The notes under the pieces are model-generated. The model saw nothing but the letters and a program-made list of their open reading frames with translations, ran no database searches and was not told the origin of the DNA. From Planctomycetota bacterium (GTDB taxonomy: Bacteria; Planctomycetota; UBA1135; GCA-002686595), in contig NYUD01000019.1 of the NCBI GenBank assembly GCA_002683825.1, forward strand, positions 129,810 to 190,510: a stretch of 60,701 nt of DNA, written 5' to 3'. The translations under genes were made by a program, and so were the position numbers. Each line of letters opens with the position of its first letter. Position 1 is the stretch's first letter. Below, piece after piece: positions 17,357 through 25,668 of the stretch.

Positions 17357-17944
17357 TCAGACGGGTAGATGGGCGAAATCGACCAAGAAAGAGCCTCTGA
17401 TGAAACCGATTCCCATGATGCCCGGGGATACTTTGCCGGCGGTTTCGACAGACGTTTCGAGCTCCTTGCGAGTTCCGTCCCGATACTCGACCGTGCGAAA
17501 ATACCGCGTCAGCACGCCGCCACCGCTTCGATCGGCGATCCTGGTTTTTTCGTCGAGGATCAGTAGCGCAATGCGCTCGAGCGGGAAGTGGCTGAGCTGT
17601 GAGGTCTCGAAGTGCTGTCGCACGAGGGCGTACAGGCCGATGATGACCAGCAAAATGGGCACGATGGCGAGCGGTGCGCAGACCGTTACCAACCCAGTGA
17701 ATCCACCGACGACGAGCCCTCCGACAATGAAGGCAAGGAGCAACCCTTTCGACCTCGCGTGAGAAGGGGCCGACGGTGTGTGCCGCATCCAGGCCGCGAA
17801 GTCCGGATGTTCTTCGAGTGCCTGAAACCGCGCTTCCCTGTCGTCGGGTGGTTGCGCCGCGCTACTCCCGTTTCGATCCGCACTGGCCGCAGAAACCCGC
17901 GTCCGGAGATAGCAGCGAGCCGCACGAAGTGCAGAACCCGGCAC
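17357..17944 (-). CDS. Two-segment membrane protein downstream of the SPFH gene; start or frame uncertain
   Basis: The convincing coding part begins around RFQALEEHPDFAAWMRHTP and continues through two hydrophobic segments (KGLLLAFIVGGLVVGGFTG, LAIVPILLVIIGLYALV) to a soluble tail with a CYRYFRTVEYRDGTR-like strand pattern. The first ATG in this frame (17788) lies inside the protein-like sequence. The only plausible in-frame start upstream is a GTG at 17944, which overlaps the SPFH gene by about 80 bases. Alternatively a +1 frameshift near 17865 would fuse this domain directly to the zinc-ribbon tail of the SPFH protein. I give the GTG start; the boundary is weak but the gene is real. Confidence 0.6.
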   Translation of the reverse strand: MPGSALRAARCYLRTRVSAASADRNGSSAAQPPDDREARFQALEEHPDFAAWMRHTPSAPSHARSKGLLLAFIVGGLVVGGFTGLVTVCAPLAIVPILLVIIGLYALVRQHFETSQLSHFPLERIALLILDEKTRIADRSGGGVLTRYFRTVEYRDGTRKELETSVETAGKVSPGIMGIGFIRGSFLVDFAHLPV

Positions 17945-18980
17945 CTGCTTTTGCTTCGGTTTGCCTGGTTGCGAGTTCGGCCCCGCAGCCTCCACAGAAC
18001 TTGCCGGCGGCGACATTCTGCATGCAATTGGGGCAGACGATTCCTGCCGCCGCAGGGGCGAGCCTCTCGCCGCCCATCGGATCGCGAACGAGCATCTGCG
18101 CCAGTCCGAAGCCGACCCCGAGCCCGGCCCCACCCATCAGAGCGCCGCCGCCTCCCTCCCCCGCGCCACCGCCGCCTTTGGCCATGCCTTCCCCGGCACC
18201 CATCATCGCCTTGCCCGCGGCAAACTCACGGTAGGCTCCCACGCCACCGACCGTGCGCAGATACGCCGCATCGGTGTAGAGTCGCTTGAGGTTGGCGCTG
18301 TCATCCTCGTCGATATCGATTACGAAATTGCCGAGCCGAGCGATGTTGATTCCATAGCTTGCGACATGCTTGTCCAATCCGGCGAGGACGTCCTTTTCCA
18401 CCTCTTCGGTGTAGGCGCCCGAGGTGACGTCCAAGAGCGGCCACTTGTTCTTGACGAGCAGTTCGGCGATGCGATCGCGGAGAACCTTGAGCACTTGCTC
18501 TTTCATCCACGAACGCACCGTGTAGGACTCGGCGCGGCCCATGCCGACGAGTCCCGTGATCAGGTGTTCCGGATCCGTGACACGGAAGGAAAACTCCCCG
18601 TGGACCATACACTCGACCGGAATGCCGCTCTTGGGATCCTCAACGTGTCCGATGCGGCCGCCGAATTTCAGCCCGGTGTGCTCGCGGATGTTGACGAAGA
18701 ACACCTCGGCGATGAAGACGTTGCCGCCCGTGAAGCTATCGACCAGGTTGGAGAGGAACGGCAGGTTGGAGGAATCGAGCGTATGGCGGCCCGCGTCGAG
18801 CACCTTGACGATCTTGCCGTCGCGAAAGAAGACCGCCTTCTCATCGGCTTCGACCGTGAGCTGCGATTTCATCGGAATCGTTTGATCCGGATGCTTCCAA
18901 ACGACCTGCGATTTTGCGTCGTCCGGGCGGGCGACCATCATTTCGCCCACGCCACGCTTGAACCAATCCATCACGCCCAT
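17862..18980 (-). CDS. SPFH/virion-core-like protein with C-terminal double zinc ribbon (YdjI-like)
   Basis: 372 residues. The first about 250 residues are an SPFH-type domain of the group annotated as virion core protein/YdjI (DWFKRGVGEMMVARPDD, then VVWKHPDQTIPMKSQLTVEADEKAVFFRDG). A glycine/alanine-rich linker follows (about residues 265-305, GAGEGMAKGGGGAGEGGGG). The C-terminus has two short zinc ribbons (CPNCMQNVAAGKFCGGCG and CTSCGSLLSPDAGFCGQCG). In Bacillus subtilis YdjI acts with YdjG and YdjH and recruits PspA to the membrane, so a membrane-stress scaffold role is a reasonable inference. It is divergent from a zinc-ribbon membrane protein and followed by two small membrane proteins on the same strand. 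Confidence 0.87.
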   Translation of the reverse strand: MGVMDWFKRGVGEMMVARPDDAKSQVVWKHPDQTIPMKSQLTVEADEKAVFFRDGKIVKVLDAGRHTLDSSNLPFLSNLVDSFTGGNVFIAEVFFVNIREHTGLKFGGRIGHVEDPKSGIPVECMVHGEFSFRVTDPEHLITGLVGMGRAESYTVRSWMKEQVLKVLRDRIAELLVKNKWPLLDVTSGAYTEEVEKDVLAGLDKHVASYGINIARLGNFVIDIDEDDSANLKRLYTDAAYLRTVGGVGAYREFAAGKAMMGAGEGMAKGGGGAGEGGGGALMGGAGLGVGFGLAQMLVRDPMGGERLAPAAAGIVCPNCMQNVAAGKFCGGCGAELATRQTEAKAGAGFCTSCGSLLSPDAGFCGQCGSKRE

Positions 18981-19114
18981 GGCGCCTGCCCCCAGAGAGA
19001 GTCCTGAATGAGAAGAGTCTTCGAATCGATTACGAACGAATCGAAAGCGGCGTGAGTATACGCCCCAGGTGGGCTCTCTTCATCGGAAACGGCACAATAG
19101 ATCGATCGCGAGCC
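18981..19114. promoter_or_regulatory. Divergent promoter region of the SPFH/zinc-ribbon module
   Basis: 134 bases separate the divergent starts at 18980 and 19115. The stretch is noticeably richer in A/T than its surroundings (for example TCGAATCGATTACGAACGAA near 19020). An imperfect repeat, GAATCGATTACGAACGAATCGAAA, suggests a regulator-binding site. Promoter hexamers are not clear enough to place. Confidence 0.4.
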
Positions 19115-20239
19115 ATGACTGACCCCATCCAACCCGCCCCGGAAACCGACGTACCTCTCACCGAGGCCAGGGTTGATTTCCCCTGCTCGAACTGCGGCGC
19201 GGACATGACCTGGGATCCTGACGAAGACGCGCTTCATTGCGAATACTGTCAAAGAACGGTGACGGTGCCTCGCGGCGAAGGCGTCATCGTCGAGCGGGCT
19301 CTGGAGGATGTCGGCGAAGCCGCACGGGGTCTTGGTCTGGATGTGCGCGTTGCTAAGTGTTCCGTATGCGCAGCGCGCGTGACATTCAACGATCGCTCAA
19401 TCTCCGAGCTGTGCGTCTATTGCGGCGCACCAAGCGTTCTGGCACAGGAAGCCAACCGCAACGTGATCCGACCGGAATCGTTGGTGCCGCTGGACGTTGG
19501 ACGATCCCAGGTCGAAGGGAACTTCAGGAAATGGCTGAAGGGTCTATGGTTCCGCCCGAACGACCTCAAGAAGACCAAGAAGTTCGAAGCGGTTGGAGTC
19601 TATGTGCCGTTTTGGACATTCGATTGTCAGGTCCATTCGGACTGGTCAGCCGATGCTGGCCACTACTACTACGTGACCAGAACCGTCATGAGGACCGTCA
19701 ACGGTAGACGCAGGCCGACTACCGTTCGGGTCCGAAAGGTCCGCTGGGTTCCTGCCTGGGGTGACCGAGACGATCACTATGACGACACGCTCGTCAACGC
19801 TTCGAAGGGTCTGCCGTCGGAGCTCGTGTCCAAATTGGGTGGATTCGTCACCCAGGGACTCGTGCCCTACAAGCCCCACTACCTGGCCGGTTGGTGTGCA
19901 GAGGAGTATCAAGTCGATCTCGAAAGCGGTTGGGACCAGGCGCGCGACGAGGTGGTAGAGACCCAGCGTCAACGCTGTGCAGGTGACGTGCCCGGAGACA
20001 CCCAGCGCAATCTGCGCGTGCGTAATACCATCCGCGATGTGCGCTGGAAACACATCCTGCTTCCCATCTGGAGCCTCCAGTATCGCTATGGAGGCAAGCC
20101 GTACACCGTGCTGATCCACGGACAGACGGGGCGCGTGGCGGGGAAGGCGCCCCTGTCGTGGATCAAGATCGCGTTGTTTGTTCTGGTCCTGATTGGCGTG
20201 GGCGGCACCGTGGCCATCGTTGCGGGGATAAACGGTTAG
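19115..20239 (+). CDS. Zinc-ribbon protein with C-terminal membrane anchor (YdjG-like context)
   Basis: 374 residues from the ATG at 19115; the earlier ATG at 19052 lies in the presumed promoter. Two zinc ribbons at the N-terminus (CSNCGADMTWD...LHCEYC at about residues 24-46 and CSVCAARVTF...CVYCGAPS at about 79-105) resemble TFIIB-type or primosomal-helicase-like ribbons often mis-annotated as replication proteins. The middle is a beta-rich soluble region with many aromatic residues (HYYYVTRTVMRTVNGRRR). A single membrane segment closes the chain (SWIKIALFVLVLIGVGGTVA). It is divergent from the YdjI-like gene; the pairing with an SPFH/zinc-ribbon protein mirrors the B. subtilis YdjG/YdjI pair. 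Confidence 0.8.
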   Translation: MTDPIQPAPETDVPLTEARVDFPCSNCGADMTWDPDEDALHCEYCQRTVTVPRGEGVIVERALEDVGEAARGLGLDVRVAKCSVCAARVTFNDRSISELCVYCGAPSVLAQEANRNVIRPESLVPLDVGRSQVEGNFRKWLKGLWFRPNDLKKTKKFEAVGVYVPFWTFDCQVHSDWSADAGHYYYVTRTVMRTVNGRRRPTTVRVRKVRWVPAWGDRDDHYDDTLVNASKGLPSELVSKLGGFVTQGLVPYKPHYLAGWCAEEYQVDLESGWDQARDEVVETQRQRCAGDVPGDTQRNLRVRNTIRDVRWKHILLPIWSLQYRYGGKPYTVLIHGQTGRVAGKAPLSWIKIALFVLVLIGVGGTVAIVAGING

Positions 20240-20299
20240 GAAGTTTGGTAGTAATAGGGGCGTGAGATTCCGGCTATCAACCAAGCTCAAGACAAACCG

Positions 20300-21631
20300 A
20301 TGATCGGATCGCTAGTGCTCTGGAGCTGTCTCTTCGCCACAGCCGTGAACGTGAAGGCTGCCCCGTCCGGGGAGGTTCCCGAGATCCTGTCGATGCAGGA
20401 GCGTGCGCGCCTGCGCGATCGCTGGCTGGCGGATCGGCTGGACACGGTTGTCCCGATGCTGATGCGCAGGGAGGGGATCGACTGCTGGGTGCTGGTCGCG
20501 AGGGAATACAACGAGGATCCGGTGGTGGAGACGATGCTGCCGGCCACATGGTTGGCTGCACGTCGAAGAACGATCCTCGTTTTCCACGACGGTGGGTCCG
20601 AGCGCGGCGTTCAGCGCTACGCTGTCGCGCGATACGCGGTCGGCGATCTCTTTCCCCGTGCCTGGGACAAGGAGCAACAACCGGATCAGTGGAAGTGCCT
20701 GGGCGATCTTCTGAGGGAGCTGTCGCCCGAGCGGATCGCCTTGAATGTATCCCCCGATTTCGCCCTGGCCGATGGGTTGAGCCACGGGGAGCACGGTCAG
20801 CTTCAAGCCGCTCTCGGACCCGAGCTGCGCAAACGTATCGTTTCCGGCGAAGGGCTGGCGGTCGGATGGTTGGAGATGCGTACGCCCATGGAGTTGGAGT
20901 TCTTTCCGACGATCTGCCGCATCGCGCACGAGATCATCACCGAAGGGTTCGCGTGGGTGACCCCGGGTCAAACCACGACCACCGACCTCGAATGGTGGTA
21001 TCGCGAACGCGTGGTCGAGTTGAAATTGGGCACCTGGTTCCACCCTTCGGTTTCCGTTCAGCGCCACGAAGCCCACGAGCATTCAGGCAGTTTCGCCTCC
21101 CGTCCTGAGGGCGAGTTGATTCGGCGGGGGGATCTCGTTCACCTCGACTTCGGGATCACCTACCTGGGTCTGAACACCGATACCCAGCAACACGCCTACG
21201 TGCTGCGTGAGGGCGAAGAAAACGCCCCTGAAGGACTCCGCAAGGGCCTCGAGATCGGTAATCGGCTGCAGGACATTCTCATGGCGAACTTCGTCCTGGG
21301 GCGTTCGGGCAACCGGATCCTTCGCGCCACGATCGAGGAAGCACGCAGTGAGGGCATCGATCCCACGATCTACACCCACCCGCTTGGTTTTCACGGCCAC
21401 GGCGCCGGCCCGACCATCGGGTTGTGGGACCAGCAGGGTGGTGTTGCTGGGCGGGGAGACTACCCGCTTCACGCGAGTACCGCGTACTCGATCGAGCTGA
21501 ATGCGGCCGTCCCGGTCGATGGATGGAGCGGCCAGGTGGTGCGCATCATGCTCGAGGAAGATGCGTTCTTCGACGGGAAGAAGACGCGTTTTCTCGACGG
21601 CCGACAAACGGAGTTCTTTCTGATTCGCTAG
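20300..21631 (+). CDS. Exported M24-family metallopeptidase (Xaa-Pro aminopeptidase-like)
   Basis: 443 residues with a probable signal peptide (MIGSLVLWSCLFATAVNVKAAP). The N-terminal half is a creatinase-type domain. The C-terminal pita-bread domain keeps the five expected dinuclear metal ligands in order: Asp in HLDFGITY, Asp in LNTDTQQ, His in HPLGFHGHGAG, Glu in SIELNA and Glu in IMLEEDA. Expected activity is hydrolysis of X-Pro dipeptides or related substrates outside the cytoplasm. It follows the zinc-ribbon gene by 60 bases on the same strand, but nothing links the two functionally. Convergent with the DUF1579 gene. Confidence 0.87.
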   Translation: MIGSLVLWSCLFATAVNVKAAPSGEVPEILSMQERARLRDRWLADRLDTVVPMLMRREGIDCWVLVAREYNEDPVVETMLPATWLAARRRTILVFHDGGSERGVQRYAVARYAVGDLFPRAWDKEQQPDQWKCLGDLLRELSPERIALNVSPDFALADGLSHGEHGQLQAALGPELRKRIVSGEGLAVGWLEMRTPMELEFFPTICRIAHEIITEGFAWVTPGQTTTTDLEWWYRERVVELKLGTWFHPSVSVQRHEAHEHSGSFASRPEGELIRRGDLVHLDFGITYLGLNTDTQQHAYVLREGEENAPEGLRKGLEIGNRLQDILMANFVLGRSGNRILRATIEEARSEGIDPTIYTHPLGFHGHGAGPTIGLWDQQGGVAGRGDYPLHASTAYSIELNAAVPVDGWSGQVVRIMLEEDAFFDGKKTRFLDGRQTEFFLIR

Positions 21632-21771
21632 ACGCGTGCGCGCGGCTCGGATGGTTCGCCCGCGGCCTGAAGTGTCGCTGCTGCCGCTGCGCTCGACACC
21701 ATCGGCGGGCTCCGGTTGAAGCTTGACGGAATCGCGGAGGACGGGGGCACCTCGGCTGTCCCTGCTTGGCT

Positions 21772-22263
21772 CTACCTGACGCGCTGGTAGGCGTATGTGA
21801 ACATCTTAACTTCCCGACCGTTGGGCATTTCCATGAACATCTCGAAGAGGCGCTCGTCCGGACTCTTGTAAACCTCGGTCGTGCGGTAGTTCGTTTCGGT
21901 TTTCAACTGGAAATCGAAGGCCCGTCCGTGCATTTCGAGCACCTCGTTCTTGGCGTCGAAGTTGCCCGTGAACTTGAAGAGCGTCGGTGACATGGTGTCG
22001 ATCCACGTCGAGACGTACTCGCCCTTGTTGGGATCATAGCCCAGGGTGCACCGGCCATTGAGAGGCGTGCCGAACATGTCGGCCTCGAAGAGGCTCTGGG
22101 TCCAGAAGTTGCCGAACATCTCGATGGTTTCCTTGCCCTTGAATTCCACCGGGGGATGGGAGGGATCCATGTAGAATTTGCAGTCCACATCCCAAACGCC
22201 GGCCAACTCTTGCAGTCGGTTGTGCTCTACGGTCGGTTGGGACATGGTCATCTCTTCGGACAT
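21772..22263 (-). CDS. DUF1579 family protein
   Basis: 163 residues, soluble. It matches the DUF1579 pattern: an early RLQELAGVWDVDCKFYMDP, a central TLGYDPNKGEYVSTWIDTMSP and a late EVLEMHGRAFDF. This is a lipocalin-like beta-barrel family of unknown function. An alternative start six residues in (MSQPTVEHNRL) is equally possible. Last gene of a minus-strand run that begins with the membrane protein at 25.1 kb; 77 bases separate it from the DinB-like gene. Confidence 0.83.
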   Translation of the reverse strand: MSEEMTMSQPTVEHNRLQELAGVWDVDCKFYMDPSHPPVEFKGKETIEMFGNFWTQSLFEADMFGTPLNGRCTLGYDPNKGEYVSTWIDTMSPTLFKFTGNFDAKNEVLEMHGRAFDFQLKTETNYRTTEVYKSPDERLFEMFMEMPNGREVKMFTYAYQRVR

Positions 22264-22340
22264 CGATTCGTTCCTCTGATTCTGGACTGTGAGAGGTTCG
22301 GCGGGCAGCCGGCTACTCTAGCCGGTTCGCGAAAGAGCCG

Positions 22341-22877
22341 CTAGGCTCCCAGGACCTCGTGCAGAATCATCAGGTGGTGGGCCGAGTGGATGTGTGCGAA
22401 GCGCACCCATTCACAGGCGTTCAGGTCCCCCAGGAGTTGATGCGGAATGGCGCGGGGTGCTCTCTCCAGAGCCGCGAGGTCGTTTGCGAGGGCGGAGCGC
22501 GCCTCCTGCACCTCGCCCGTCAGCGTCCGTAGGAGGTCGAGATCGATACGGGTGGGAGGTTGGACGAATCGCGGTGCCTGCGCGACGCCACGCGGGATGC
22601 GTCCACGCCGGAGGATGTCGATCGCATCAGCCTGGCGATCTTCGGGGTCCCGAATCAGTCGGCCCGTGTCGCGCGTGAGAGACATGGCGTTTCCGAGAGA
22701 GAGATCGCAGGCGAGGATGAGGTGAAAAGAGTGTTCACCTGCGCTCCAGTCCGAGATCGCGGGCGCCTTCGAAAAGAGCGTTTCATGCGGGAGGGCGTTG
22801 ACGCTCTCCACGCGCTCCAGAAGACGCTTGAGTGCCCTCAGGTTGTATGCTGCGTCGAAGGGGTGGGTCTTCATCAC
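22341..22877 (-). CDS. DinB-like four-helix protein
   Basis: 178 residues. The histidine pattern expected of the DinB/YfiT metal-binding bundle is visible: WSAGEHSFHLILACD at about residues 44-58 and FAHIHSAHHLMILHEV near the C-terminus. Such proteins bind a divalent metal and often act as thiol-dependent transferases or detoxification enzymes. The start is the first of two adjacent ATGs at 22877, six bases after the stop of the fRMsr-like gene, so the two are co-transcribed. That pairing fits a redox or thiol-related role, which is inference. Confidence 0.72.
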   Translation of the reverse strand: MMKTHPFDAAYNLRALKRLLERVESVNALPHETLFSKAPAISDWSAGEHSFHLILACDLSLGNAMSLTRDTGRLIRDPEDRQADAIDILRRGRIPRGVAQAPRFVQPPTRIDLDLLRTLTGEVQEARSALANDLAALERAPRAIPHQLLGDLNACEWVRFAHIHSAHHLMILHEVLGA

Positions 22878-22883
22878 TGTGGG

Positions 22884-23489
22884 CTAAAAGCAGTTTTCGT
22901 CGATCGCCACACAGCGGGCGAGCGTTCCGAAGAGTACGTCCATCGCACGCACGTCTCCAGGGTGGATGGTTTCCGTAGCGTCCAGATCCCACACGCCGAT
23001 CGCTTTGCCCTCGGGATTACGCAAGGGGCAAACGATGCTCGAAACGGTCGCCAGTCCGCTCGTCGCGTCGCAGGATCGATAGCCGGGCCAGTTCTTGATT
23101 TCGTAGGCAGCCAGTGTTTGGTTCAAACAAAGGCTGTCGAAGCACATGCCCGAACTCAGCGGCCCGCCGCTGCGTTCGAGGGCGGAGCAGACGGGCGGTC
23201 CGAAGGCGTAGCTCGCATGGATTTCGTCGCGATTGCCGTTGCGGCAGTGATAGAAACCGTTCCAAAGCCACCCGAAGGGTTGCATGGCTTCGCCGATCAC
23301 ATGCGGGAGATTCTCGAGGAGATCCCTGGCGGGCCGAACCAACAAAGCTCCTGTTCCCTCGATGATCGTCTGCAATGCGCCGCGCCGGCGCCCGTCATCG
23401 ACGGTTCGATCCAGAGCCACGTTGAGTTCGACGAAACGACGGAAGTCGGTCGGGTCCAGACGATCGGTGGGGGTGGTTCGGGAATCCAT
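22884..23489 (-). CDS. GAF-domain free methionine-(R)-sulfoxide reductase-like protein
   Basis: 201 residues with one GAF domain. Three cysteines fall where fRMsr enzymes (E. coli YebR type) have their catalytic set: C101 in GPPVC (family GPxxC), C116 in SSGMC (family GRGVC) and C140 in NWPGYRSC (family FPGHIAC). The closing strand GKAIGVWDLDA matches the family's GxxxGVLDIDS. Expected reaction: reduction of free L-methionine-(R)-sulfoxide. The N-terminus is about 40 residues longer than in typical fRMsr. It starts seven bases after the upstream stop and ends six bases before the DinB-like gene, so it is inside an operon. Confidence 0.72.
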   Translation of the reverse strand: MDSRTTPTDRLDPTDFRRFVELNVALDRTVDDGRRRGALQTIIEGTGALLVRPARDLLENLPHVIGEAMQPFGWLWNGFYHCRNGNRDEIHASYAFGPPVCSALERSGGPLSSGMCFDSLCLNQTLAAYEIKNWPGYRSCDATSGLATVSSIVCPLRNPEGKAIGVWDLDATETIHPGDVRAMDVLFGTLARCVAIDENCF

Positions 23490-23496
23490 TAGAGCC

Positions 23497-25092
23497 CTAG
23501 CTTGGCCCCCCGGGTTGATGAAGCCCTTCCACTTCTTCCCGTCGTCGCATCTTCACCACGCACGCTGCGAGTGCGCCCGCGTAGGCGAGGAACACGGCGC
23601 TTTGAGACCATTCACTCGCGGTGTAGAAGGCTCTCTGGTCCAGGATCGGGATGCGCGGGCCGTGCTCGATCAACCGCCGAAGAAAGTGCGGGATCGGGTT
23701 CTGGACGGAGGGGGCTTCGAGGGTCGCCAAGAGGTTGACTTCGTGGAACATCAGGCCCAAAACGTTCATCCCCAGGCTCAAGGCAAGGGCGACGAAAAAG
23801 AGCACGCGGATCTCCTTGCGGTCGAATCGCAGCTCCGCGATCCCGAGCGCCAGGAAAGGGACGCCGTAGATCAGGTAGCGCGGACCGAAGAACAGCGGGA
23901 ACGAGCTCCAGAAAATCTCGCCGTTTGTGCTGGCGATGACCCAGAAGTAAACACCGAACTGGGCCAGGCAAAAGAGCGCGACGAGTTTGCGCGCCGGGGT
24001 CTTCAAGGCGCGCAGGTGGCCTATCAAACCGAAGAGCAAGACGGGCGAAAAGTAGAAGAGCCCTTTGAAGCTTCCGAAGGTGAGTCCCTTCAGCGCGGCC
24101 CAGCTCGGAAAGAGGCCGAGTCCCACCACGCCTCTTTCTGTGACCCGGCCGAAGTTGATGCGCTCGCCCTTGTAGTCGAAGGACAGGTTGTGTTCATGCC
24201 ACACGCGAAACTGGTAGGGCGTTTTGAACGGATGCCCCAGGAGCCACATGTGGTAGAGCGCGACGGCGATTGCGATGGTCGCAATCCCGAGAGCAAAGGG
24301 CACCACCTTGCGCTTGTCCTCGACCAGGAAGTAGTGCAGGAGCGCAACCAACAACAGAGCGAAGACCGCGATGTAGTCCACAGGTACACTGAAGCCCGCC
24401 AACAGCCCGAGCGCATAGTGTGCGCGGGGGGTTCGCGGACGTTCATCGATGAGATGCAGGGCGACCAGGGCGACCAAGAGCGTCGCGAACCATTGTCGCG
24501 AATAGACACAGCTGTAGCACGCGATCAAGGTTCCGCTGGCCGCTGCCAAGGTTCCCAGGAGAGCGAAGGCCGGGGCCTTGCAACGCCGCCGCAAGACCGT
24601 GTACATCTTGGCAAAGAAGAGGCCCGTCAACGGACCGAGAAAAAACCAGACCATGGCGATCTGGAGATACACCACCTTCAGCGGTAGAGCCTTCGGCCGC
24701 TTGTACGTGAAGTGGTTGTTGTCCCACTTTTTCTCCGCATAGGGCAAGGTCCCGATCAGCGGTCGTAGGACGGCGTAGTAGGGCACGGCGATCAGCCACT
24801 GCCCCGGGCCGAAGCCTGCGAAGTAGCGCCCGTCCTTGACCATCAGGTCAATCGCCGCGTGCTCGTCGACCTCGAGCGTTCCTCTTTCTACCACGTTGAC
24901 GGAGGTCGAGACGATGGCGTCCGACATGATCGTCCCCACCGGATGTACGAAGAGTGCGCATTGCAGCCAACAGAAGAGAAACAGCGGAAGAGGGAAACGC
25001 GGCTGCAAGATGCGCGAGGGATGATCCGGGGGTTGCGGCGAAGGAAGGGAGAGGGATCGTAACGGGGCGGCCTCCCAAAAGCGGTGCCGCAT
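23497..25092 (-). CDS. Polytopic membrane protein, possibly GT-C-type glycosyltransferase
   Basis: 531 residues with about 10-12 hydrophobic segments, beginning FPLPLFLFCWLQCALFVHPVGTI. The first large loop after segment 1 carries acidic residues (ERGTLEVDEHAAIDLMVKDG), where GT-C transferases place their catalytic acid, followed by YFAGFGPGQWLIAVPYYAV. This resembles dolichyl-phosphate-mannose or ArnT-like transferases in layout, but no signature proves activity. First gene of the minus-strand run 25.1-21.8 kb and divergent from the rhodanese gene with 48 bases between starts. Confidence 0.7.
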   Translation of the reverse strand: MRHRFWEAAPLRSLSLPSPQPPDHPSRILQPRFPLPLFLFCWLQCALFVHPVGTIMSDAIVSTSVNVVERGTLEVDEHAAIDLMVKDGRYFAGFGPGQWLIAVPYYAVLRPLIGTLPYAEKKWDNNHFTYKRPKALPLKVVYLQIAMVWFFLGPLTGLFFAKMYTVLRRRCKAPAFALLGTLAAASGTLIACYSCVYSRQWFATLLVALVALHLIDERPRTPRAHYALGLLAGFSVPVDYIAVFALLLVALLHYFLVEDKRKVVPFALGIATIAIAVALYHMWLLGHPFKTPYQFRVWHEHNLSFDYKGERINFGRVTERGVVGLGLFPSWAALKGLTFGSFKGLFYFSPVLLFGLIGHLRALKTPARKLVALFCLAQFGVYFWVIASTNGEIFWSSFPLFFGPRYLIYGVPFLALGIAELRFDRKEIRVLFFVALALSLGMNVLGLMFHEVNLLATLEAPSVQNPIPHFLRRLIEHGPRIPILDQRAFYTASEWSQSAVFLAYAGALAACVVKMRRREEVEGLHQPGGPS

Positions 25093-25125
25093 TTATGGGC
25101 CTTCACTTCTCTCAGGAATAGGGCC

Positions 25126-25131
25126 TATGAT
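25126..25131 (+). promoter_or_regulatory. Possible -10 box TATGAT of the CxxC-rhodanese gene
   Basis: TATGAT lies 10 bases before the ATG at 25141, with TTCACT (25102-25107) 18 bases upstream as a weak -35. If used, the transcript would be nearly leaderless. The intergenic space is only 48 bases, so the divergent promoters must overlap. Confidence 0.35.
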
Positions 25132-25140
25132 GGGGGCGCC

Positions 25141-25668
25141 ATGAGCGAGACGACGATCACCCCCGAGATGTCCATGGAGGAAATCCTCCAGACCTATCCT
25201 TCGGCCCAGCGCGCGCTCTTCCAGCGCTACCACGTGGGCGGCTGCTCGTCATGCGGCTTCGAGCCCTCGGACACGCTGGCGCAGGTCTGCAGGGACCACA
25301 ACATGCTCGACACGCGGGAGGTCATCGATCACATCCTGAGCTCCCACGAGACCGACCGACGCCTGCAGGTCGACCCGTTACAGGTGCGTACCTGGCTCGA
25401 GACCCCCGAGGAGTTGCGCCTGATCGACGTACGCATGCCGCAGGAGCGAGAGGCTCAGGACTTTCCGGAAGCCGAACCGCTCGATTTCAACGATCAGGGC
25501 AAGTACATGGCGTTGCCCAAGGACACCCGACTCGTGTTCGCCTGCCAGGACGGGATGCGATCGCTGGACGTTGCCGCCTACTTCGTCGGCCAAGGATACA
25601 CACGGGTCCACTCCTTGCGCGGTGGCTTGGAGGCGTGGGAAGCGGGCGTGGAAAGCGGGCGGGGGTAG
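25141..25668 (+). CDS. DUF1858-like CxxC domain fused to a rhodanese domain
   Basis: 175 residues from the ATG at 25141; the upstream open frame covers the divergent promoter. The N-terminal about 65 residues resemble the hybrid-cluster-associated redox domain (TPEMSMEEILQTYPSAQRA, then VGGCSSCGFEPSDTLAQVC). The C-terminal part is a short rhodanese domain with active-site loop CQDGMRS and the end signature RGGLEAWEAG. A persulfide-carrying role is likely: the rhodanese cysteine could pass sulfur to or from the CxxC pair. It is followed by an unusual 410-base structured non-coding stretch ending in a terminator. Confidence 0.82.
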   Translation: MSETTITPEMSMEEILQTYPSAQRALFQRYHVGGCSSCGFEPSDTLAQVCRDHNMLDTREVIDHILSSHETDRRLQVDPLQVRTWLETPEELRLIDVRMPQEREAQDFPEAEPLDFNDQGKYMALPKDTRLVFACQDGMRSLDVAAYFVGQGYTRVHSLRGGLEAWEAGVESGRG

